Position numbers and translations under genes: made by a program. Shown here in pieces: positions 44,463 to 53,888 of a stretch of DNA of 64,000 nt (its first letter is position 1; every line of letters starts with the position of its first letter). The stretch comes from PLanc-01 sp035342095 (GTDB taxonomy: Bacteria; Planctomycetota; Phycisphaerae; Sedimentisphaerales; Anaerobacaceae): positions 50,958 to 114,957 of the forward strand of contig DAOQWL010000006.1 in assembly GCA_035342095.1 (NCBI GenBank). Direction: 5' to 3'. The notes under the pieces were generated by a model. That model saw nothing but the letters and a program-made list of their open reading frames with translations. It ran no database searches and was not told the DNA's origin.

Positions 44463-46100
44463 ATGCGGGATCGAATGGCAATTGCAGCGCTCGGTGTGAT
44501 GGTCGCAATGACATGGGCGGGGATCCCGGCGTGCGGGGCCCTGACGTTCTTGCGCACCGACGGGCAGGACATGGTCGATGAGGGCGGCAGGAAGATCCTG
44601 CTGCGAGGCGTCGGTCTGGGCAACTGGATGCTCCCCGAAGGGTACATGTGGAAGTTCGGCGACCAGGGGGACCGTCCTCGCAAGATCGAGAAAATCGTCA
44701 GCGATCTGATCGGCCAGGAGAACGCGGCGAAGTTCTGGTCCGAGTACCGGCGCAACTACATCACACAGGCGGATATCGCCCGGATCGCGGAGCTCGGCTT
44801 CAACTCCGTGCGCCCCGCCCTCAACGTGCGTCTGTTCCTGACAGAGGGCGACAATGCAGCCTACGTCGATGAAGGTTTCCAGTTGCTGGATCGGCTCGTC
44901 GAGTGGTGCCGCCGGCACAAGGTCTACGTGATTATCGACATGCACGGCGCGCCGGGCGGCCAGACCGGCGCGAACATCGACGACAGCCCGGCCGACGAGC
45001 CGGGACTATTCATGGACAAGAGGAACCAGGACCGGCTCGTCGATCTATGGGTGAAGATCGCCGCCCGGTACAAGGACGAGCCGGCCGTGGCGGCGTACGA
45101 TCTGCTGAACGAGCCGCTGCCGCAGCGGACCGGCGCAGCGGAGAAGTACAAGGACCAGCTCGAACCCCTCTACCGGCGCATCACCGAGGCCATTCGCGAG
45201 GTGGACCCGCGCCACATGATTACCCTGGAGGGCGCCGACTGGGCCAATGACTGGTCCGTCTTTTCGACTCCCTTCGACGACAACCTGTTCTATCAGTTCC
45301 ACTATTACTGCTGGGACCGGCCGGACAAGCTCAACGACATCGGCCGATTTATCGAACGTCGAAAGCAATTGAACACGCCCGTCTGGGTCGGCGAGACAGG
45401 GGAGAAGGACAACGCCATCTACTGGGCGACGACACAGTATTTCGAAGCCAACAACATCGGGTGGTCGTTCTGGCCGTGGAAGAAGATGGACGCGACGAAC
45501 GGGCCTTGTTCCATCAAGGCTCCCGCAGGGTGGGATGCCATCCGGCTCTACTCCCGCGGTGGGGCCAGGCCCTCGCCGGAAGCGGCTCAAAAGGCCTTCG
45601 ACGAGCTGATCGAGAACATCCGCCTGGAGAACTGCGTGTTCTTTGGGGACGTGGTCAACGCGATGTTTCGACGGGCGCCCGTGCGGATCGAGGCGGAGAA
45701 CTTCGGTCCCGACGGCCTGAATCGGTCGTACTACGTCAAGGACGTTTCACAACTGTCGAAGCAATACCGCGTTTCCGAGCCGGTGCCTGTCGAGTCGATC
45801 TCCGGCAGGGATCGCTGGAGTTCGCAGCAAGGGATACGGCTGGGCGAGGGGGAATGGACCGCCTACACGGTGGAGAGCCTGACGTCGCGCGAGTACTCGG
45901 TCCTTGTGCGAGCGATGGCCCCGGCGGGTCCGGCGGTTCTTGAACTGGCCGTCGGTGGCTCTGCGCAGGAGCTGCGTATTCCACAGGGTGACTGGACGGA
46001 TATCCCCGCGAAGGCCGTGGCCTTGTCCCGAGGCGCCAACCAGATCCGGGTCTTGGTCAAGAGCGGCACGACGCATCTGGACTGGATTGCGGTGGACTGA
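44463..46100 (+). CDS. Exported GH5-like glycosidase with C-terminal carbohydrate-binding domain
   Basis: A 545-residue protein with a signal peptide (IAALGVMVAMTWAGIPACG). The (beta/alpha)8 barrel carries the clan GH-A residues: acid/base E217 in LLNEPLPQ and nucleophile E311 in WVGETGE. RGVGLGNWMLPEGYM near residue 50 and FHYYCWDRP near 281 fit GH5 endoglucanase/exoglucanase-type enzymes. From about residue 405 (PVRIEAENFGPDGLN) a CBM6/CBM35-like sandwich follows, ending HLDWIAVD. It likely hydrolyses a beta-glucan or mannan outside the cell. The SD GGAG is 4 bases before the ATG. Confidence 0.9.
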   Translation: MRDRMAIAALGVMVAMTWAGIPACGALTFLRTDGQDMVDEGGRKILLRGVGLGNWMLPEGYMWKFGDQGDRPRKIEKIVSDLIGQENAAKFWSEYRRNYITQADIARIAELGFNSVRPALNVRLFLTEGDNAAYVDEGFQLLDRLVEWCRRHKVYVIIDMHGAPGGQTGANIDDSPADEPGLFMDKRNQDRLVDLWVKIAARYKDEPAVAAYDLLNEPLPQRTGAAEKYKDQLEPLYRRITEAIREVDPRHMITLEGADWANDWSVFSTPFDDNLFYQFHYYCWDRPDKLNDIGRFIERRKQLNTPVWVGETGEKDNAIYWATTQYFEANNIGWSFWPWKKMDATNGPCSIKAPAGWDAIRLYSRGGARPSPEAAQKAFDELIENIRLENCVFFGDVVNAMFRRAPVRIEAENFGPDGLNRSYYVKDVSQLSKQYRVSEPVPVESISGRDRWSSQQGIRLGEGEWTAYTVESLTSREYSVLVRAMAPAGPAVLELAVGGSAQELRIPQGDWTDIPAKAVALSRGANQIRVLVKSGTTHLDWIAVD

Positions 46101-46149
46101 AGGCGAGCGGAGACCGCAATCGCGTTTCCCTGCCGTCCCGGCGCAGAAG

Positions 46150-46185
46150 AAGCGGGGCCTTTGTCTTGCGACTGAGGCCCCGCTT
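46150..46185. terminator. Hairpin between convergent genes
   Basis: A perfect 11-bp stem AAGCGGGGCCT/AGGCCCCGCTT with a 14-base loop, between the GH5-like gene (ends 46100) and the LamG gene (ends 46233). There is no pronounced U-tract; it probably serves both strands. Confidence 0.7.
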
Positions 46186-46232
46186 GATGCTGCAACTCTA
46201 TGCTACGGCTGGATCAGCCGTGTTCTCGACGA

Positions 46233-49157
46233 CTAGAATGCCTTGTGGATCGGCAGGGTCCTGCCGGCGAGGCCGGCGATTTCCCCATCGGACAACGCCC
46301 GCTGGTAGATCCGAACGTCGTCGATCAAGCCGCTGAACCACTGGCCGGTGCCCCAGGCTCCGATGATCGTGTTGCCCGTGGCGCCCAGATACGGCGTAGC
46401 CGAGGTCTGATGAGCCGCCAGCACGCCATCGATGTAGATCCTCCTGTCCCGGTTCTCGAAATCGTACCGGAAGGTGATGTGGTACCACTCGTTGTCCTGG
46501 ATGACTCCGCCGGTCGTGTCGAGATCGTTGGCGTAGAACGCCATGCGGACGCCGCCTGCCGGCACGTTCCCGGACGCGGCGCCGGGACCTCCGAGCCGGA
46601 AGTGCAGATCCGTGTTCGTTGCGGACGACTGCGTCTGACTGAAGACGACCTGCTCGGCCGCGTACAGAACCGGATTGATCCACATGGCGACCGTGAAGCT
46701 CCGGTTGTCCAGGGCGATGTGAGGGGCGACGACGCGGATGTTGGCGCCGTTGAACTGCATGGCGCCGTCGAGCTTGCCTTGGAGCCACTGCGCGTTGCCT
46801 TCGACGGTTGCGTTCAGCGCGTTCGCGGAACTGTCCTTGGCATCCTTGTCGAGGGTGTAGCGGGCTGCCAGGCCGGCGGCGTCCGGCGTTGCCGGCGTGA
46901 TCCACTCGGGCGCCTTGGGGTACAATCGAATGTCGTCGATGTACAGGGTGCCCGTGGCGCCGGACCCCTCGATGCCGATCGTCAGGGAACGGACGGCATT
47001 CGCGCCGCTGACTTTGGACAGGTCGATATTCCACGGCTGCCAGATGCTCCTCGCCAGGTCCGTCGCGTCCCCGTCGTAGGGCACCTTGGTGTTGTTGATC
47101 TTGAGGTACAGTTGCCCGGCGTTGCCGGCCTTGCCTGCGAAGGTGATCGCGAGGCTCTTGACGCCGAGCGAGGTCCAGTCCTGGGGCGAGTTGAAGATCC
47201 GTTTGGCCTCCGAGTAGTAGGGGGAGGCCGTGTTGTTGTAGAACAGGGGCATCGATTGCCGCCCGCTGTGGACGATGGCGGTCTCGCCGAAGGTGCCGTT
47301 GCTGGAGTCTATGTACCCGACCTGCGAGCCGCTGCTCTTGTCCAGATAGCCGTCGAGCCAGGTGTCGTAGAGGCGATTGTCGTCGTCGTTATAGGCCTCG
47401 AAGGTGTCGATCTCTCCGTACTCTGCGGAGGTGAAGCTCCAAACGTCGCCTTCGTAGGTGCCACTGTCACCCACCTCGTCGACCTTCCAGTAGTAGGTGG
47501 TCGCGTAGTTCATCGTGTCCGGGGTGTACCTGTGGTCGGTCACGGTCTCGCCCGCCATGGTCCCCTCGGCGACGGCGTTGGCGTCGGTCCCGAGGTAGAC
47601 CTGGTGGGAGGTCGCCTTGCGTCCGGGCCGCCAGTTGAACTCGGCATCGACATGGACGCCCGTGGCGCCGTCGGCCGGATCGGGCTCGAACGCCTGTACC
47701 GGGACATAATAGAAGCGGACTTCGCTGAGGCCGGCTCCCAAACCGCTGCCCCACACGGTGTTGATGGTCAACCTGACGTGCCTGGCGGAGACTTCGCCGA
47801 AGCGGATAGTGGTGTTCGCAGGGCAGGGCGCCACGCCGGCTTCCTGGGCGAACTGGGGCACGTTCTCGATCGCGGTCCAGGTCTGGCCGTCGGTGGAGTA
47901 CTCGACGGTGACGTCCTTGGCGCCCAGACCCATCCACGATTCGACGATGGAGTTGGCGTTCCAGACCCGCAGCTCGTCCAGGACGTATTCCCTGTCGAAG
48001 GTGTACTGGATCCAGGCGGGCACGGACCTGACCATCCAGGACTCTTTCAGATCTGTGGAGTGCAAGTCGTCCTTGAGTCCGGAACCGTCGATGGTTCGCA
48101 TGGCGGGCGAAGTGGCTTCCTGGCCGGAGGCGTTGACCGTCAGGCCGGTGATTGGATAGGCGTAAGTCTCCACCGTGAAGCTCCAGGTCTCGCCCCTGGT
48201 GACGGCATAGTCCGGGGCCCCGTTCACTTCGTCGATTCGCCAGTAGTAGGTCTGGCCGTATTCGAACACGCCGTCGGGATCGAAGTCGGTGCCCGATTGG
48301 CCCTGGCTGGCGAGGACGCCACGCGGATCGGAGGTGCTGGCAGCGTTGACGTCCTCGAAGCTCGTTCCGAAGTACACGTTGTGGGTGGCGGCGTATTCGC
48401 CCGCCTTCCAGCTCAGGACCGCGTCGCGAAGCACCTCTACGGCCTCATCTTCAGGCGATGGATTGCCGGCCAGAGCGGCACTCCTCAGCCCTGTCATAAT
48501 CTTCTGGATCTCGTCCACGGTCAGCGCGTTGTTGTAGATCTGGATGTCGTCCATCAGGCCGTGCAGCAGACGCCCGGTTGCCTGTTGGTTCTCGCCGATC
48601 AACAGGTCATAGTTGCTGCTGTCGCCGATCTGGCCGGAGTAGGTCGCTCGCGCATCCTCCTTCCCGTCGATGTAGATGATCGCCGTGGCCCCGTTGTATG
48701 TGGCGCAGTAATGGTGCCATTGGTTGTCGGTGATGACGGTTGGGGCGTCGAAGTAGTTGCTGGCAGAGATGCCGAAGTGGGTGGCGTTGCCCGTGCCTCC
48801 GGAGCGGCTGGCACGGTAGGCTCCGTCGCCTTTCGCAAGGAACACCTCCCAGGTGTTGGAAAAGGCCTGGACCTTGAACCAGAACGCAATGGTAATCTGG
48901 TCCCGGATGTTCAGCGACGCCGCACGGCCGCAGTTGATGTAGGTGCTGCCGTTGAACTGGAAAGCGCCGCCGATCTTCCCTGGCACCCACAGCGCGGTCC
49001 CCACGACCGTGCCATTGTTGCCTTGACCGCTCCCATCTGCGGCGACACTGCCGCTGGTCTCATCGAACGTCCACCAGCCTACCAGGTCGCCGAACACGGA
49101 TGAAACCGGCGACAGCAACAACACACAGGAAACCACAAGAATTGACTTTCTGCACAT
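46233..49157 (-). CDS. Exported multidomain LamG protein (974 residues)
   Basis: Signal peptide SILVVSCVLLLSPVSSVFG, then a LamG domain (about 24-210, VGWWTFDETSG...DDIQIYNNALTVDE), an FN3-like segment with HNVYFGTSFEDV (about 240-330), a discoidin (F5/8C)-like domain (about 335-490, VTVEYSTDGQTWT, VRLTINTVWG), another FN3-like segment (HQVYLGTDANAV), a ~170-residue module (about 580-750, DTFEAYNDDD...GTLYIDDIRLY) and a second LamG domain to the C-terminus. All are carbohydrate-binding or adhesive folds and no catalytic site is evident. The ~170-residue module recurs in the 50462-53299 protein. The ATG has AAGGAGG 7 bases upstream. It is probably exported to the surface or matrix. Confidence 0.88.
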   Translation of the reverse strand: MCRKSILVVSCVLLLSPVSSVFGDLVGWWTFDETSGSVAADGSGQGNNGTVVGTALWVPGKIGGAFQFNGSTYINCGRAASLNIRDQITIAFWFKVQAFSNTWEVFLAKGDGAYRASRSGGTGNATHFGISASNYFDAPTVITDNQWHHYCATYNGATAIIYIDGKEDARATYSGQIGDSSNYDLLIGENQQATGRLLHGLMDDIQIYNNALTVDEIQKIMTGLRSAALAGNPSPEDEAVEVLRDAVLSWKAGEYAATHNVYFGTSFEDVNAASTSDPRGVLASQGQSGTDFDPDGVFEYGQTYYWRIDEVNGAPDYAVTRGETWSFTVETYAYPITGLTVNASGQEATSPAMRTIDGSGLKDDLHSTDLKESWMVRSVPAWIQYTFDREYVLDELRVWNANSIVESWMGLGAKDVTVEYSTDGQTWTAIENVPQFAQEAGVAPCPANTTIRFGEVSARHVRLTINTVWGSGLGAGLSEVRFYYVPVQAFEPDPADGATGVHVDAEFNWRPGRKATSHQVYLGTDANAVAEGTMAGETVTDHRYTPDTMNYATTYYWKVDEVGDSGTYEGDVWSFTSAEYGEIDTFEAYNDDDNRLYDTWLDGYLDKSSGSQVGYIDSSNGTFGETAIVHSGRQSMPLFYNNTASPYYSEAKRIFNSPQDWTSLGVKSLAITFAGKAGNAGQLYLKINNTKVPYDGDATDLARSIWQPWNIDLSKVSGANAVRSLTIGIEGSGATGTLYIDDIRLYPKAPEWITPATPDAAGLAARYTLDKDAKDSSANALNATVEGNAQWLQGKLDGAMQFNGANIRVVAPHIALDNRSFTVAMWINPVLYAAEQVVFSQTQSSATNTDLHFRLGGPGAASGNVPAGGVRMAFYANDLDTTGGVIQDNEWYHITFRYDFENRDRRIYIDGVLAAHQTSATPYLGATGNTIIGAWGTGQWFSGLIDDVRIYQRALSDGEIAGLAGRTLPIHKAF

Positions 49158-49367
49158 ACTCGTCCTCCTTCAAACATACCATGTACCCACACGATCATGT
49201 TATGCCCGGGGACCGAAGAACACCCGCGACTCGGTTTTTGGGAAAAATCAGGAGAGCAATGCGCTTCGATGATGCTGGACTGCGTTAGAGATCATGCTGA
49301 CTCCTCCTCGTCTGGAAGGACCATTCGTACTGCACGACAGAGACCCTAACCACCGGAAAGCACCTCT

Positions 49368-49397
49368 ATTGTACCCTGAGGGTGGAGTGCGAATCAA
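49368..49397 (-). promoter_or_regulatory. Promoter candidate of the 974-residue LamG gene
   Basis: On the minus strand: TTGATT, 18-base spacer, TACAAT, about 210 bases upstream of the start codon. It lies in the 398-bp gap 49158-49555, where I see no gene; a run of seven A at 49401-49407 is not preceded by a convincing stem. Confidence 0.45.
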
Positions 49398-49555
49398 CCA
49401 AAAAAAGAAGCCGGGCCTCTGTCTTCCAAATTCCAAACAGAATTCATATCGGCACTTGCGTTTGCGAACTTGAATGTCACCGGCTCTGCCGTACGGCTCT
49501 CAACCGCGTCCCTTGCCCCGCGGGCTGGAAAGGGGGTCTGTATCGCGAGAATGCC

Positions 49556-50335
49556 TCAGTAGTCCTTGAAGCCCCTCATCCAGAGGGGCCAATCATCGTG
49601 GGCGACGCCGCCGGCGGTGGTCCAGGCGTTGGCGGTGTTGAACGTCCGGTTCCACTTGAAGGTCCACAGTTCCTTGAGCCCGACCTTGCGGACGCTCATG
49701 TCAGCGAACAGATAGTTCACATATCCGTTGTGCCGGTTCATGCAGACCAGGACCCACTCGTTCAGACCGGAGACGTCCCCCTCGATCGTCGGTGGGCCGG
49801 CCGTCGCGCTGGGATACACGTCCACGTAGGCACAATCGAAGAACAGCGGCACGTTCACCGGGTCCTTGACCGTGTTGCGATTCTTCCAGTACGGGTCTCC
49901 CGTACGGTTACAAATCCACTCGTTCTGGCCGTAGCTGCCGATGTCTTGCGACGTCTTGCTCTTGATATTGGTCCACCCTTGCTTGTCCCACAACCAGGCT
50001 CGGGAGGCCCAGTCGCCCGGTATGTTCATCGGGCGAGTGGCTGCTGGACACACGGTCAGCGCTCCCCGATCCAGGTAGTAGGGCATCATGACAACGGGCC
50101 AGTCATTCGCGGCATCGCCGCCGGTGGTGCCGCCGCTGTTGAATTTGCCGCCGTTCTCCTCGGTGAACATGTGCCAGATGTAGCTCCACTGCTTGAGATT
50201 GGACAGGCAGGCGACGGTGCGGGCCTGCTTGCGGGCTCGATTCAGGCTGGGCAGCAAAATCGACATCAGCAGGGCAATGATGGCCACGACCACGAGCAGC
50301 TCGATCAGGGTGAACGCGTGTCTTCGCATCGTCAT
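49556..50335 (-). CDS. Type II secretion-type pseudopilin
   Basis: A 259-residue protein with the prepilin leader and methylation motif RRHAFTLIELLVVVAIIALL; cleavage would follow the Ala before Phe. The rest is a single globular head (GGKFNSGGTTGGDAANDWPV, CPAATRPMN). The C-terminal part MNRHNGYVNYLFADMSVRKV is the planctomycete-type H-x9-DG-like pattern, in variant form (H then FAD). Such proteins are numerous in Planctomycetota, often next to exported glycan-degradation proteins. It lies between two LamG genes on the same strand. The start may be 50335 or the ATG six bases downstream. Confidence 0.88.
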   Translation of the reverse strand: MTMRRHAFTLIELLVVVAIIALLMSILLPSLNRARKQARTVACLSNLKQWSYIWHMFTEENGGKFNSGGTTGGDAANDWPVVMMPYYLDRGALTVCPAATRPMNIPGDWASRAWLWDKQGWTNIKSKTSQDIGSYGQNEWICNRTGDPYWKNRNTVKDPVNVPLFFDCAYVDVYPSATAGPPTIEGDVSGLNEWVLVCMNRHNGYVNYLFADMSVRKVGLKELWTFKWNRTFNTANAWTTAGGVAHDDWPLWMRGFKDY

Positions 50336-50369
50336 ATTCCACCTTGTCGTCAGATACGACCAGAGAAAC

Positions 50370-50408
50370 ACAGAGGGCTGCAAGTAGTCTACCCTCGCAG
50401 CCCTCTGT
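50370..50408 (-). terminator. Terminator hairpin of the 945-residue LamG gene
   Basis: A perfect 12-bp stem ACAGAGGGCTGC/GCAGCCCTCTGT with a 15-base loop. Read on the minus strand it is followed by GTTTCTC. It separates the LamG gene from the pseudopilin gene, which therefore likely has its own promoter or depends on read-through. Confidence 0.7.
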
Positions 50409-50461
50409 TGTCTATCGGCTATGTTGCCATGTTCCTGCACCGGCGGTCCGGTGTTCCATCT

Positions 50462-53299
50462 CTACTGCTGCGTCCGGGTCAGCCGAATGTCGTCGATGTA
50501 GATCAGGCCCGTCCCACCCGGGGTCTTGCCCGTGCGGTCGCCCAGGCCGACGCACAACGTCTTGATCCGGTTGAGGGAAAGCCCCCCGAACTCACTGAGC
50601 GGGATGTTCCACTCGGTCCAGCGGGCGGTCCGCATCGCCTGTGGGTCGCCGTGCACGACCGATGCAGTCTTGCTGGCGCTGTCCTTGAGCACGACATAGA
50701 GCGGGTCCGCCGCGTTGCCCGCTGCGCCGCGGAAGAACAGGGTCAACGTGTCCACGTCCTCGGCCGTCCAGTCCTGCGCGGAAGCCCAGGTTCGCGTTGC
50801 TTCGGAGAAGTACGGCGACTTACTGTCGTCGTATTCGAGGGGCATGGACTGGCCGCCGCCGTGGACGATCGTCCTTTCTCCGAACGTCCCGCCGGCGGAG
50901 TTCATGTAGCCGACGATCGAGTTACTGAGCTGGTCGGTGAAGCCATCGACCCACGTGTGATAGATGGTCATCTCGTTGGCTTCATCGTCCGTGTAGCTTT
51001 CGAAATCGTCGATCAGCAGGTACGCAGGCACAGTGAACTTCCACACGTCGCCCGTGCGGACCGTCCCGTCGGCTTCGACCTCATCGATCCGCCAGTAGTA
51101 GCTGCCGCCGCCGAATGTGACGAGATCGGCCGGCGAGAAGCTGGTCCCCGACTGGTTGCCCTGGAATTCCGCAGCGTCCTTGCCCGCGGCGGCGACGGCC
51201 GACCGCTCGGCGCCGAAGTATACATCGTGCGAGACGGCCGAATCGCCCGCGGTCCAGGTCAGGGCGTCCAGGTCCCGGATGTCCACCGTAGCATCGCGGA
51301 CCGGGTTCGGCTCGGAGGCCTGCAGCGGATCGGCGACGAGGAGGGCCCCGATCTCCGCAGCGCTCAGTGCCCGGTTGTAGATGCGGACGTCGTCGAGCAG
51401 GCCGTTGAAGAAGTCGACCTGCGGGCTGGTCCAGGCCCTCGCGGCCAGCGAGATGATCCGCGTGGTGGCGTAGTTGTCGTTGTTCGTGTTCGTGTCGGAG
51501 TTCTTCAGCTCGCCGTCCAGGTAGATCTTGTGGCCGGTGGCGTCCTTCGTCGCGACGACCATGTGCCAGTTGTCGGAGCTCCAGACGACCTGGCCGACGC
51601 CCACGGCGTTGAAAGCGGGGGTCGTGTCATAGTAGTGCAGCATGAGGTCGCCCGACAGGCCGACGGAATCCTCCACGCCGATAATCAGGTCGCTGCGAGA
51701 GCCGATGCACAGGAGATACTGGGTCCCGATGTTGTCGAAAACGTTGTTGGCGACCTTGAACCGGACGCAGTACGAATAGGTCTGCGGCAGGTACAGATCG
51801 GCGGGCGTTCCGAAGGCGACGTAGTCGTCCTGGCCGTCGAAGGACAGGGCGCCGCCGGCGTAGCCGCCCACCCATTGCGGATTGCCGCCGAGCGTGCCGT
51901 GATGGCCATGGCCCGACCAGTCCAACACATTGTTGCCGGAGCCCTCGTCCAGCTTCCACCAGGCGAGCAGGCTCTCATCGGCCACCGGAATCTCGGGCAC
52001 GGTGCGGAAGCTCCAGACCGGCCCCTTCTGCGTGATGCTCCCTACGGTGAACGTGTCAACCCGCCAGTAGTAGGTCGTGTCGGGCGCCAGCGGGCCGGGA
52101 TCGCACGTGGCGCTGGTGGTCATGGAGATGCTCTGGGTGGCCGTCTGGGCTGCTTCGAAGCTCTCGGCCAGGTAGACCGTGTAGAACAGAGGTTTCTGGC
52201 CCGGCGACCAGCTCAGGTCCTGATCGAGCAGGATGTACTCGCTCCCATCGACGGGCGAGGGGTTGTAGGCCGTCAGGGGCTGGACCCAGAAGCTCCAGAC
52301 CTGTCCCTTCCAGGGGCTCTCGGGGTTGTCGTCATTGATCTCGTCGACCCGCCAGTAGTAGGTCATTCCCGGCGTCAGGCCGGTGGGGTACTGGGTCCCC
52401 GCCCCGGTGACGGCCAGGGTGGTGGCTGTTGTGCTGCCGCGGAAGAGGTCCGCATCGTCCGGCGTGGCATTTGCCACCGCTTCCTGGTCCTCGCCGAAAT
52501 AGACGTTGTGTGACGTGGCCAGCTCCCCCGGGGTCCACTGGAGCGTCACCTGCCCGGTCGTGGTCATGGCGCCGTTCTTGGGCGCGAGGCTGCTGGCGAA
52601 CGGGTACGGCTTGCCTTCGACGAGGTAGTCCAGTTCCAGTTCACTGACGGCATGATTGTAGACACGGACGTCGTCGATCATGCCCACGAAGAAGTAATTG
52701 CCCGCGCTTTCGGTGGCCCCGCCGCCGATGCGAAGGACCTGCTGCGTGTTCGGGCCGAAGGCCGCCGCGTTCTCAGCAGCCAGACTGCCGTTGATGTAGA
52801 GCTTCTTCTGTCCGCCCGCGTAGCTTGCCGTCACCAGGGTCCATTCGTCGAAGGTGACGGCCGGGCCTGCCGTGGTGTGCCAGCCGGCGCCGGTCCCGCT
52901 CCAGAACTGCCAGGTGTTGCCCGGCTCGACGTACAGGATGTATCCGCGCTGGGGGTAGTCGTCTCGCGACGTGATCGGCGAGCGGTGGCTGGTGCCCGTC
53001 GGGTCCACGTTCGCCCAAACGCTGATGGTGAACTCATCGATGGGGTTCAGCGCGGCGCTGTAGGGGATATCGACCTTCTGCGAATTGCCGGCGAACTTCA
53101 GCGCGCCGCCCAGGTAGCCCTCCACCCAGGTGGGACCGTTGAGGAGCGTGCCGTTACGCCCGTTACCTGTCGCATCGGCGGCCACGGTGCCCGAGCCATC
53201 GTCCAGCTTCCAGTGGCCCACCAGACCGGCGCGGCCCGCCTGCGCCGCCAAGCACACCACGGCCAGGCACAAGATCAAGCGGTTGAGTGTCCTGAACAT
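50462..53299 (-). CDS. Exported multidomain LamG protein (945 residues)
   Basis: Signal peptide LNRLILCLAVVCLAAQAGRA, then LamG domain 1 (about 24-205, GHWKLDDGSGTVAADATGN), two or three FN3-like segments (about 210-410, with HNVYFGEDQEAV and YYWRVDEIND), LamG domain 2 (about 420-625, AWWKLDEGSGNNVLDWSG), another FN3-like segment (HDVYFGAERSAV), and the C-terminal ~190-residue module (DDFESYTDDEANEM...GLIYIDDIRL) shared with the 974-residue protein. No catalytic motif is visible. The ATG at 53299 has AAGGAGG 7 bases upstream; the long upstream frame crosses a family A repeat and is not credible. Confidence 0.88.
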   Translation of the reverse strand: MFRTLNRLILCLAVVCLAAQAGRAGLVGHWKLDDGSGTVAADATGNGRNGTLLNGPTWVEGYLGGALKFAGNSQKVDIPYSAALNPIDEFTISVWANVDPTGTSHRSPITSRDDYPQRGYILYVEPGNTWQFWSGTGAGWHTTAGPAVTFDEWTLVTASYAGGQKKLYINGSLAAENAAAFGPNTQQVLRIGGGATESAGNYFFVGMIDDVRVYNHAVSELELDYLVEGKPYPFASSLAPKNGAMTTTGQVTLQWTPGELATSHNVYFGEDQEAVANATPDDADLFRGSTTATTLAVTGAGTQYPTGLTPGMTYYWRVDEINDDNPESPWKGQVWSFWVQPLTAYNPSPVDGSEYILLDQDLSWSPGQKPLFYTVYLAESFEAAQTATQSISMTTSATCDPGPLAPDTTYYWRVDTFTVGSITQKGPVWSFRTVPEIPVADESLLAWWKLDEGSGNNVLDWSGHGHHGTLGGNPQWVGGYAGGALSFDGQDDYVAFGTPADLYLPQTYSYCVRFKVANNVFDNIGTQYLLCIGSRSDLIIGVEDSVGLSGDLMLHYYDTTPAFNAVGVGQVVWSSDNWHMVVATKDATGHKIYLDGELKNSDTNTNNDNYATTRIISLAARAWTSPQVDFFNGLLDDVRIYNRALSAAEIGALLVADPLQASEPNPVRDATVDIRDLDALTWTAGDSAVSHDVYFGAERSAVAAAGKDAAEFQGNQSGTSFSPADLVTFGGGSYYWRIDEVEADGTVRTGDVWKFTVPAYLLIDDFESYTDDEANEMTIYHTWVDGFTDQLSNSIVGYMNSAGGTFGERTIVHGGGQSMPLEYDDSKSPYFSEATRTWASAQDWTAEDVDTLTLFFRGAAGNAADPLYVVLKDSASKTASVVHGDPQAMRTARWTEWNIPLSEFGGLSLNRIKTLCVGLGDRTGKTPGGTGLIYIDDIRLTRTQQ

Positions 53300-53561
53300 A
53301 CGTGTCCTCCTTCCCAACAACATGAAGAATGCGGTCGCGCGGCGCACACAGCCGACGCGATGAGAACAAGCGGAATGGACGGAAAACGCAGAGAGGGTGG
53401 ATTGCCGAACTGCGAGTCGGTGGTGTGATCGCCATGACACATAACCCTGCGCCTCCGATGTCAACCCACGACAGAGCCAAGGGCCTGTTTCCACGGGACA
53501 CACGTGCCCGCGCCCGGAACGATTCCGAGGAGACAGAACTGCCTCAAAGACCACTTCATTA

Positions 53562-53590
53562 CTTATACCATCTGCCCGCTTGGCAGGCAA
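53562..53590 (-). promoter_or_regulatory. Promoter candidate of the 945-residue LamG gene
   Basis: On the minus strand: -35 TTGCCT, 17-base spacer, -10 TATAAG, about 260 bases upstream of the start. It lies in the 681-bp divergent gap 53300-53980, which has no gene I can support and also holds the repeat at 53687. Confidence 0.45.
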
Positions 53591-53686
53591 TCTATTTCCG
53601 TGCGGCCGGTGCCGGCGTGTCCGTACGATCTTCCGGGCGTCAGAGTCCTCCCATTCGGATCTGTTCTGTGCGCAGGCAGTCCGTTT

Positions 53687-53749
53687 GTAGTGACGCCATG
53701 AGGCGTTATCTTCCTCGGCCCGGAAGATATGCCCTTGCGGGCAGACTAC
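53687..53749. repeat. REPIN-like palindromic element, family A copy 3
   Basis: Outer GTAGT/ACTAC, left hairpin ACGCC-ATGA-GGCGT, inner stem TATCTTCC/GGAAGATA, right hairpin TGCCC-TTGC-GGGCA. The inner stem differs from copy 2 by a compensating base-pair swap. Confidence 0.85.
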
Positions 53750-53860
53750 AAGCAGGCCGGTGCTTGTCATCACCTGCCCAGGGCCAGTTTCCTTTCACAG
53801 ACACGCGCCGGCGTCTGGTGGTACGAGAGCGGCCGGGGGCTGTCAGCCATCGGCTGAGTC

Positions 53861-53888
53861 TTGCACAGGACCTGGAAGTGGGTAACAT
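53861..53888 (+). promoter_or_regulatory. Weak promoter candidate of the MscS gene
   Basis: TTGCAC, 16-base spacer, TAACAT, about 90 bases upstream of the start codon. Confidence 0.35.

Noticed and set aside
46200..49103. 967-residue open frame on the plus strand
   Set aside because: Antisense to the 974-residue LamG gene; Gly/Val/Asp-rich shadow composition and no motifs.
49401..49407. A-run as a terminator for the pseudopilin gene
   Set aside because: No stable stem precedes it in the direction of transcription.
49382..52513. 1043-residue open frame on the plus strand
   Set aside because: It lies antisense to the pseudopilin and LamG genes, has no recognisable domain or SD, and is typical of GC-rich antisense shadows.
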